From the NCBI GenBank assembly GCA_023485445.1, contig JAMCZT010000012.1, positions 1 to 37,636 on the forward strand: DNA of 37,636 bases, in the 5' to 3' direction. The translations under genes and the position numbers were made by a program. Within the stretch, counting starts at the first letter, position 1. Each line of letters opens with the position of its first letter. Positions 33,135 through 37,636 of the stretch are shown piece by piece. Origin of the DNA: Patescibacteria group bacterium. Its GTDB lineage: Bacteria; Patescibacteriota; Microgenomatia; Woykebacterales; 2-01-FULL-43-14. The notes under the pieces were generated by a model. The model saw nothing but the letters and a program-made list of their open reading frames with translations. It did no database searches and had not been told where the DNA came from.

Positions 33135-33570
33135 ACTTTTTCCTTCGTGACTTAACGAAGTCTATATAATCAAGCAAAGACTGCTTCTCATCATCCGTCA
33201 TTTTAGGGACTTCTTTTAACATTAAAGTAAAAGCCACGTCTTCTTCTATTTTAGGTCGCTTGCTATCCAGATAACCAGCTTTCTCAAAGATTATTTCATG
33301 GTCAACATTGTAAATTAAGGCAAGAGTGCCTAATATCACCGGAGAAGGACGACTGACACGGCGACTTTCGATATTGGAGATATAAGCGTAGGAGATAAGA
33401 CCTTCTTTTTTTATAACGCCTTTCTTGTAAAGTTTCTTAGCTTCTTCTTCAACATCCCTCATGCTTAGATGGCGGAGCTTTCGGAGAAAATAAACATAAT
33501 CTGCTAAATCGCGGAATTCTTCAGGACTTCTCAAAGGTGATTGCTTTATTTCTTTTGCCTTTTTTCTCAT
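33109..33570 (-). CDS. XRE-family repressor paired with ImmA-like gene
   Basis: 153 aa. An HTH region at about residues 26-85 (YVYFLRKLRHLSMRDVEEEA ... GLISYAYISNIESRRVSRPS) reads as an XRE domain with a small insert, followed by a helical C-terminal part (MTDDEKQSLLDYIDFVKSRR). The XRE-ImmA order is the module that controls elements such as ICEBs1. The promoter (TTGACA, 17 bases, TACCTT on the minus strand) lies in the divergent region. Confidence 0.8.
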   Translation of the reverse strand: MRKKAKEIKQSPLRSPEEFRDLADYVYFLRKLRHLSMRDVEEEAKKLYKKGVIKKEGLISYAYISNIESRRVSRPSPVILGTLALIYNVDHEIIFEKAGYLDSKRPKIEEDVAFTLMLKEVPKMTDDEKQSLLDYIDFVKSRRKKYEKGPKKG

Positions 33571-33579
33571 ACTTATTCT

Positions 33580-33608
33580 AAGGTAGCAAAATAGTTAACA
33601 GTTGTCAA
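33580..33608 (-). promoter_or_regulatory. Promoter of XRE-ImmA-DUF3800 operon
   Basis: On the minus strand: TTGACA (33608-33603), 17-base spacer, TACCTT (33585-33580), only ten bases before the ATG at 33570. Confidence 0.6.
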
Positions 33609-33629
33609 CAATAATTAAAAGAAAGTTTA

Positions 33630-33665
33630 TTGACCATAGTTAAAATTATATATAAACTAATTTTA
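33630..33665 (+). promoter_or_regulatory. Promoter and operator of the Cro-like gene
   Basis: TTGACC (33630-33635), 17-base spacer, TAAACT (33653-33658). A perfect inverted repeat TAAAATTA (33641-33648) / TAATTTTA (33658-33665) overlaps the -10 box and is the likely repressor site. Confidence 0.55.
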
Positions 33666-33689
33666 TCTTGTTAATTTTCTCTAACACTT

Positions 33690-33926
33690 ATGGAAGATAC
33701 ATTAAAGAAGATAAACAATAATGAGCCTAGAATTAACCACGAACTTTTCAACAAAGCTCGTCTTCAAAAAGGATTATCCAGAATGAAATTAGCGCTTGAA
33801 GCAGAAGTTGCACCGCAAACTGTAAATCGACTTTTACAGGGAAAACCTACCCGTCCGTCAAATGTTAAAAAAGTTGGGGAAGCCTTAGAAATTCCCCCGC
33901 ATGATTGGTACATAAGGGACAAATAA
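33690..33926 (+). CDS. Small HTH regulator, Cro-like
   Basis: 78 aa. One helix-turn-helix (NKARLQKGLSRMKLALEAEV, then APQTVNRLLQGKPTRPSNVK) fills most of the protein. It is divergent from the XRE repressor across a 119-base region with two promoters and a palindrome, the layout of a lysogeny-type switch. It starts the plus-strand gene set of the element. Confidence 0.8.
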   Translation: MEDTLKKINNNEPRINHELFNKARLQKGLSRMKLALEAEVAPQTVNRLLQGKPTRPSNVKKVGEALEIPPHDWYIRDK

Positions 33927-33930
33927 AAAA

Positions 33931-34065
33931 ATGTTGGAGCTAGAAGTAATAAGAAAATACTATCCGAATTTACCGGATGAGCAATTAAAAAGCATTCAGG
34001 AATTTGTATACATGCTTTGTTGCGGACTAATGCAATATTTCTACGGCGATAATTGGGAAGGCTAA
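33931..34065 (+). CDS. 44-residue protein missed by the ORF track
   Basis: ATG at 33931, five bases after the HTH stop, opens 44 codons ending one base before the M23 gene ATG. The peptide (MLELEVIRKYYPNLPDEQLK...) ends in a hydrophobic, Cys-pair stretch (FVYMLCCGLMQYFYG). The tight spacing on both sides argues that it is real. Possibly a small membrane-active partner of the hydrolase (holin-like); that is speculation. Confidence 0.55.
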   Translation: MLELEVIRKYYPNLPDEQLKSIQEFVYMLCCGLMQYFYGDNWEG

Positions 34066-34066
34066 T

Positions 34067-34678
34067 ATGGATTTAAAAATAGGAAAACCATTAGAAGGAG
34101 AGCTGATTATTACTTTCCCCTTTGGGGCAAACACAGACTGGTATTTAAAACAGTTTGGTTATCCGCACAACGGAGTTGATTTTAGGGCAAGTATTGGAAC
34201 ACCGGTTTTAGCAGTTGATGATGGAGAAGTTATTTTTAATGACGATATTGCAGACGCAGACGGAATGGGAATTATTATCAAACATTCATGGGGTCAATCT
34301 TTATACTGGCATCTTTCCAAAATTGGAGTAAGGATTGGTGAACAAATCACTAAAGGTCAGGAAATAGGAAAAAGCGGAGCCACCGGTTTTGTTACCGGTC
34401 CTCATCTTCACTTTGGAGTGAAAGTTCAGGGAGATGCACCGGAAGGGATGAAAGGTTGGACTGATCCGATGAAATATATAAGCGAGGTACCAACAAGCGC
34501 CATCAATGAAGCCAAAATTGTTAATCATTATCGAGTTCAGCCCGGAGACTCGCTGTGGAAAATAAGCGAAAAGTTTTATGGCAATGGTAATCGCTGGAAA
34601 GATATTTTTGAAGCCAACAAGGAACAGATTCAAAATCCGGATTTAATTTACCCGGATCAGGTATTTATAGTTCCGTAA
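34067..34678 (+). CDS. M23 peptidase with LysM domain
   Basis: 203 aa. M23 zinc motifs: HNGVDF (His34, Asp38), YWHLS (His82) and GPHLHFG (His113, His115), all intact. LysM at about 154-203 (HYRVQPGDSLWKISEKFYGNG) for wall binding. No signal peptide or membrane helix, so it needs lysis, a holin or a secretion machine to reach the wall. Length and layout fit a phage endolysin or a conjugation-linked wall hydrolase. The LysM resembles those of the chromosomal LysM proteins. Confidence 0.88.
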   Translation: MDLKIGKPLEGELIITFPFGANTDWYLKQFGYPHNGVDFRASIGTPVLAVDDGEVIFNDDIADADGMGIIIKHSWGQSLYWHLSKIGVRIGEQITKGQEIGKSGATGFVTGPHLHFGVKVQGDAPEGMKGWTDPMKYISEVPTSAINEAKIVNHYRVQPGDSLWKISEKFYGNGNRWKDIFEANKEQIQNPDLIYPDQVFIVP

Positions 34679-34683
34679 ATTTA

Positions 34684-34716
34684 TGCCCGCCGGTTCAGGG
34701 CAGGAGCTGGCGGGCA
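34684..34716. repeat. REP-like GC palindrome
   Basis: TGCCCGCC (34684-34691) and GGCGGGCA (34709-34716) form a perfect eight-base stem in an AT-rich setting right after the hydrolase stop. Track ORF 34683 starts inside it. Confidence 0.5.
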
Positions 34717-34733
34717 CCAAAAATATAAAAAGT

Positions 34734-35111
34734 ATGGGAGAACTTGAAGAGTTTGCAAAAGCAAATAGTCCGTATTTAATGCTAAAGCCTGGAGAATCCG
34801 CGGTGGGTATTTACTGCGGATATAAAATGGTGCCAAGTTTTCGGGACCCAACCAAAGAAAATCCCCGCTATACCATTGAAGTTGACGGCGAGAAAAAACT
34901 ATTTACTTCTTCAGCTTCCCGGATTGCTTTGTTTTTCTCGGAAATAAAAGAGGGCGAATTTATCAAAATCACTAAAGTTAAGCAGGGTGAAAGTGTCCAC
35001 TATGAAGTACAAAGAGCAAATAGTGATAGTCCGGTGTGGAATAAAGGTAATCCGGAAATTTCAGATGAGGACATGGAAGAAATAAGTAAAAACGCCAAGA
35101 AGAAAACTTAG
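34734..35111 (+). CDS. Small element-encoded protein, OB-like
   Basis: About 125 aa from ATG at 34734; the track's ATG at 34683 lies in a GC palindrome, so I prefer the later one. The beta-rich centre (GESAVGIYCGYKMVPSF, RYTIEVDGEKKLFTSSASR, EGEFIKITKVKQGESVHYEVQ) resembles single-stranded DNA-binding or OB-like phage proteins. The tail is acidic then basic (DEDMEEISKNAKKKT), as in SSB-like proteins. No firm family. Confidence 0.5.
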   Translation: MGELEEFAKANSPYLMLKPGESAVGIYCGYKMVPSFRDPTKENPRYTIEVDGEKKLFTSSASRIALFFSEIKEGEFIKITKVKQGESVHYEVQRANSDSPVWNKGNPEISDEDMEEISKNAKKKT

Positions 35112-35119
35112 TTACTTCT

Positions 35120-35335
35120 GGCAGGTCGCTGGGGGTTTGCATGGTGGGAGCGACCAAAAGAGAGTGGTGCAATTCCCTCCGGGAGCTGAGAGGTTAAAAC
35201 CTCAAAGCTCTTTAAGTCTCACCAGCCGTTCGGCGAGAAACTAACCCAGACGGGATAGGAAAGCAAAAACTTTCCTCGCAGGCGGTCTCCTAGCCTCATT
35301 TCGGCGTTAATGGGGTTAGGGGGACCGTTTGCTTA
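35120..35335 (+). ncRNA. Structured RNA-like region A, unknown
   Basis: No gene. Helices in order: GGTCGCT (35124-35130) with AGCGACC (35149-35155); TGGTG (35165-35169) with CACCA (35220-35224), enclosing GAGCT-GA-GAGGT/ACCTC-A-AGCTC (35183-35210); GCCG-TT-CGGC; GGAAAG (35258-35263) with CTTTCC (35270-35275); and a hairpin of about 21 pairs from CAGGCGGTC (35279-35287) to GACCGTTTG (35323-35331). It begins right after the stop at 35111 and may be read from the same transcript. Confidence 0.45.
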
Positions 35336-35447
35336 AAATCTACCCTCCAGGATAGAAATAAACAAAGTTTTTCTAACGAATAAAAAAATATAACGCCAAA
35401 AATAAACAAGTTTTAACTATGGTAAGTAATTGTAAGTTTAAGTCATT
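35336..35447. other. AT-rich spacer between RNA-like regions
   Basis: About 110 AT-rich bases with no gene; they end in the promoter of region B. Confidence 0.4.
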
Positions 35448-35453
35448 TATAAT
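35448..35453 (+). promoter_or_regulatory. Consensus -10 box before region B
   Basis: TATAAT in an AT-rich stretch, about 22 bases before the first GC-rich helix (GCGCGGG at 35475). No convincing -35 box at 17 bases, so strength is uncertain. Confidence 0.45.
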
Positions 35454-35459
35454 CGGCAA

Positions 35460-36570
35460 CGATAAAAAATTTCAGCGCGGGCAGTAAGCCTAGTTTAACA
35501 GATTGAGGTTCGTCCCGCGCAACATCGGAAGCCAATGGGTGCATGCACTTTGAAATTGTAGGTTATGCTTAGCGCAAGCTCGAAAGCAGGGAAAAACAGA
35601 CGCATTGTGTTTCTTTTTCGGCGGCTGTTGCCTGCCCCCCGAGCGAAGCGCACGAGCCAAAAAGAGGGGGCGCGCTAAGATAACCCTTCGCGATTTATAA
35701 GAGTTTTGGCGCCGCGCCCCCAATAACCCAAGCGAGCGCGAAGTAGACCTTAGTATTAAAAGATAAGCGCGAGCGCCCACAGGATCAGTGTCAAGGTTGG
35801 CGCACGGGTACAAAGGTTGAGTTTCCACAAGCCTATCGACGGCGAGGGGGGCTCCCCCCGCAAGCAGGTAAGCGACCAGAGGGAGCGCCCCTGCGCAGAA
35901 GGGGGGAAACCGACAAGGAGCGAAGCGACGCGGAGGAGAGGGGAAAAGGCACACCCCCGCGTAGGCAGGCGGTACTAAACCACCCTAAAAGGTAGCCGTC
36001 CCGCCGAAGAGGTAGGGTTCAAAATAAACTTTTTCGGGCGGCGAGGTAGAGACTGTACCAAGCTATTAGAAAGCAAGGACAAGGGCGAGGCGCCCCCTAG
36101 GGCGCCCTCTCGCCCAGCGAACGAGCACCTTTAAAAATTATGATAAAAGCGAGTGAGCGATAAGCGGGGGTCACAGCCGCCGAAATAGGCGTAGGATGGT
36201 TCAACTCGCACCGAATCCGCTATTGGCGGATTCCACTTCAACGCCGCTAAATACCGGATGAATTACTTCGGGAGAAGTTTTGGTTATTACAAAAAGATAA
36301 TTCTTTTTAGTAATAGTTAGCGGGCGTTGAAACAGAAAGGGATAAAAAAGCGGGCACGGCAAGCGAGCGAAGACCGCAAGAGATGGAGCGAGCGCGCCAG
36401 AAAGAGCAACGGAAACAGGAAATCATGGGAATTGGAGGCGACGAGTTGGAGAAATTGAGGCTCCGACGAGCCGCCGAATAAGCGAAGCAGCGGGAGGTAC
36501 AGGGTTCCCGCTGCGTAGCGTCAGAGAAAGGGAAAAAAAGCGACTATAGATTATCGCCCGCTTTTTTAAG
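35460..36570 (+). ncRNA. Giant structured RNA-like locus B, about 1.1 kb
   Basis: No credible gene in either strand, GC-rich and full of long helices: GCGCGGG/CCCGCGC (35475, 35514), GGGGGCGCG/CGCGCCCCC (35666, 35713), GGGGG/CCCCC (35846), a 14-pair hairpin from GGGCGAG (36083) to CTCGCCC (36109), GAATCCGC/GCGGATTC (36213, 36226), an 11-pair helix AACGCCGCTAA/TTAGC-GGCGTT (36240, 36317) holding two inner hairpins, GCAGCGGGA/TCCCGCTGC (36487, 36506), and a terminator-like AAAAAAGCG/CGCTTTTTT at the end (36534, 36559). Either a giant noncoding RNA or a replication/transfer region. No rRNA, RNase P or tmRNA motifs were found. Confidence 0.5.
36534..36567. terminator. Terminator-like hairpin at end of region B
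   Basis: AAAAAAGCG (36534-36542) pairs with CGCTTTTTT (36559-36567): a T-rich 3' arm on both strands. Confidence 0.5.
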
Positions 36571-36965
36571 CGAGAATCCCCCCAAGAGCGTCTCTCCCCC
36601 TAATATGGCGATACATTTGATTAAGGGGGGTTGCCTAGTAAGGGGGTTTTAGGGGGAGAGAGCGGCGGGGGGAACCGAGCGACCCTTTTCTGCTGCCCGA
36701 AACGAGCGAGGCCAGGCACTGCGAAGCGAGGTGAGGGCAGTAATGGTGCGAGTTAGTAGGAATTTGTAAGGGGTTTGGAAACAGTACAGCGGTAGCGAGT
36801 GCCGAAGCTCAAGCGAGGACTGCGAAGCAGGACGAGCGATAAAGCGAGGCACGAGCGTGGGTGTCGAATGAGGTTGGCGACGAATATGCGGTTGGGTGGC
36901 GATTGTGCTTTCGTTAGTAGTATGACGCTGGGGAATTGCGATTGAGTTTGGAAGCGTAAAAATTT
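36571..36965. other. G-rich, gene-free tail of the structured locus
   Basis: TCTCCCCCTAA (36593-36603) pairs perfectly with TTAGGGGGAGA (36649-36659). Four G runs of five or six (36625, 36642, 36652, 36667) lie within 48 bases. The rest is purine-rich with repeated GAGCGA/GCGAAGC motifs. Track ORFs on the minus strand here have low-complexity composition and are not genes. Confidence 0.5.
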
Positions 36966-36969
36966 AAAT

Positions 36970-37479
36970 ATGCAAGACTTACAAACAAAAATAATGGTTG
37001 AGAATATCAGTGCTATAGTTACCCCTTTGCCGGGGCGGGCCTTTATTGGAACGATCACAGATTGTGTTCGGCAAGCCAAGGCGAGTATAGATATTATTCA
37101 ATTTGAGTGGAAGTGGTATCACCACGATCACGCTTCAACCATTCAACAACTATCTTATGAAGTCTTGCAAGCCGCAAGGCGCAAAGTTGCAGTTCGGGTG
37201 CTTCTTAATAAAGAACATCCCAGACATCCACTAAATTCGGTTAACAAAAACACTATTTTAAATTTGCAAGAAGCTGGTGCTTTAGCAAAATTTGGTCCAT
37301 CTTCCCCTATTACTCACGCCAAACTTTGGGTTATAGACAAAGAGATTACAGTTTTAGGTTCACATAATTTATCAAGACGGGCTGTAACAGTAAATGATGA
37401 GGCGTCGGTCAAAATTATTTCAAAAGAAATTGCGGGTGAGTTCACCCGTTATTTTGAAGCGCTATGGAATCGACAATAA
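36970..37479 (+). CDS. PLD-family (single HKD) nuclease-like protein
   Basis: 169 aa. One HKD motif, THAKLWVIDKEITVLGSHNLS (His116, Lys118, Asp123), with the normal GSHNLS continuation, preceded by the family's N-terminal beta-alpha pattern. Single-HKD members dimerise and include the endonuclease Nuc and plasmid-borne DNases. No signal peptide. It overlaps the next gene by 16 bases. A role in DNA processing of the element is plausible but unproven. Confidence 0.8.
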   Translation: MQDLQTKIMVENISAIVTPLPGRAFIGTITDCVRQAKASIDIIQFEWKWYHHDHASTIQQLSYEVLQAARRKVAVRVLLNKEHPRHPLNSVNKNTILNLQEAGALAKFGPSSPITHAKLWVIDKEITVLGSHNLSRRAVTVNDEASVKIISKEIAGEFTRYFEALWNRQ

Positions 37480-37636
37480 AAGCATTTAGTAAACTTATGG
37501 AAAGAATGAGACCAATAGATTTATTAGCAATGATTGTAGTAATCGGCTCGTTTATTTTAATCGGGCTTGGCCATGATGGCGTGGTAAGTTCAGTCCTCAT
37601 GGCTATCGTGGGTTTTTATTTTGGCTTTAAAACCAC
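37464..37636 (+). CDS. Partial small membrane protein, runs off the edge
   Basis: ATG at 37464 overlaps the PLD gene end by 16 bases, and the frame stays open to the window edge (57 codons). A polar start (MESTIKAFSKLMERMRP) is followed by two hydrophobic stretches (IDLLAMIVVIGSFILIGLG, then SSVLMAIVGFYFGF). No family recognised. Confidence 0.5.
   Translation, partial: MESTIKAFSKLMERMRPIDLLAMIVVIGSFILIGLGHDGVVSSVLMAIVGFYFGFKT

Noticed and set aside
35490-35954. 154-codon ORF on the minus strand
   Set aside because: Low-complexity Pro/Arg/Ala/Cys translation of a GC-rich structured region, no ribosome site.
35120-36570. rRNA, RNase P, tmRNA, SRP RNA or group I/II intron
   Set aside because: I looked for the universal motifs of these RNAs and found none; the fold is also unlike them.
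36571-36590. GAATCCCCCC as the far copy of the tRNA-Lys attachment site
   Set aside because: Only ten bases match, in a C-rich context, with no other tRNA sequence around; the true far end is probably outside the window.
35643-36828. CRISPR array from repeated GCGAAGC
   Set aside because: Repeats are seven bases, irregularly spaced, with no spacer structure and no cas genes.
36649-37079. Minus-strand ORFs in the G-rich tail
   Set aside because: Low-complexity translation, and they overlap the PLD gene or the structured locus.

Overview
The window looks like a stretch of a Candidate Phyla Radiation (Patescibacteria) chromosome, possibly of the Microgenomates group. That placement is inferred from several things seen together: a short DNA polymerase I with no 5' nuclease domain, a gatC-gatA-(HEPN-like)-gatB-polA run, a LemA-HtpX pair, many single-pass anchored proteins of unknown function (LysM, CAP, TIG-like repeats), many very small genes, and strong TTGACA/TATAAT-type promoters, some directly abutting start codons. 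No rRNA gene is present to settle the taxonomy.

Layout. Positions 1-2900 hold small membrane or Cys-rich hypotheticals and a PHP phosphoesterase. Positions 2930-4110 form an AT-rich islet: a structured RNA element (copy 1), one anchored surface protein, and a 3' fragment of a tRNA-Thr that looks like an attachment-site scar. Intact tRNA-Gly(CCC) and tRNA-Asp(GTC) follow, around a double-LysM protein and a 43-residue gene missed by the ORF track. Positions 5.9-15.3 kb are core genes: a Rossmann (SLOG-like) protein, PolX, LemA/HtpX, GatCAB with an embedded HEPN-like gene, and PolA. Positions 15.3-19.7 kb carry envelope proteins (double LysM, CAP domain, small membrane proteins), an amidinotransferase/DDAH-family enzyme and unknowns. 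Positions 19.8-21.2 kb are the conserved rplS-rnhB-yraN cluster. Positions 21.2-30.2 kb are a surface module: a secreted beta-propeller, a six-repeat TIG-like adhesin, a GH8 glycanase, a cellulose-synthase-like GT2, a GT39-like membrane glycosyltransferase and anchored proteins.

From tRNA-Lys(TTT) at 30.35 kb to the right edge is a mobile element. It has a large serine recombinase whose reading frame ends inside the tRNA gene, a second copy of the structured RNA element, DUF3800, an ImmA/IrrE-like protein with a degenerate HExxH, an XRE repressor, a divergent Cro-like regulator with a palindromic operator, an M23-LysM wall hydrolase, a small unknown protein, about 1.85 kb of GC-rich, highly structured DNA with no credible gene, a PLD-family nuclease and a truncated membrane protein.

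The two most interesting signals are (i) the pair of related RNA-like elements at 3.1 kb and 32.0 kb. They share a 52-base 5' core, a -10 box just upstream and compensatory changes in the closing helix, and each sits in a tRNA-linked island. (ii) The giant structured noncoding locus at 35.1-36.96 kb, with a candidate promoter, long helices, a terminator-like hairpin, repeated GCGAAGC mini-hairpins and a four-run G-tract. I do not recognise either as a known RNA family. Start codons were moved from the ORF track where a Shine-Dalgarno site or overlap argues for it.
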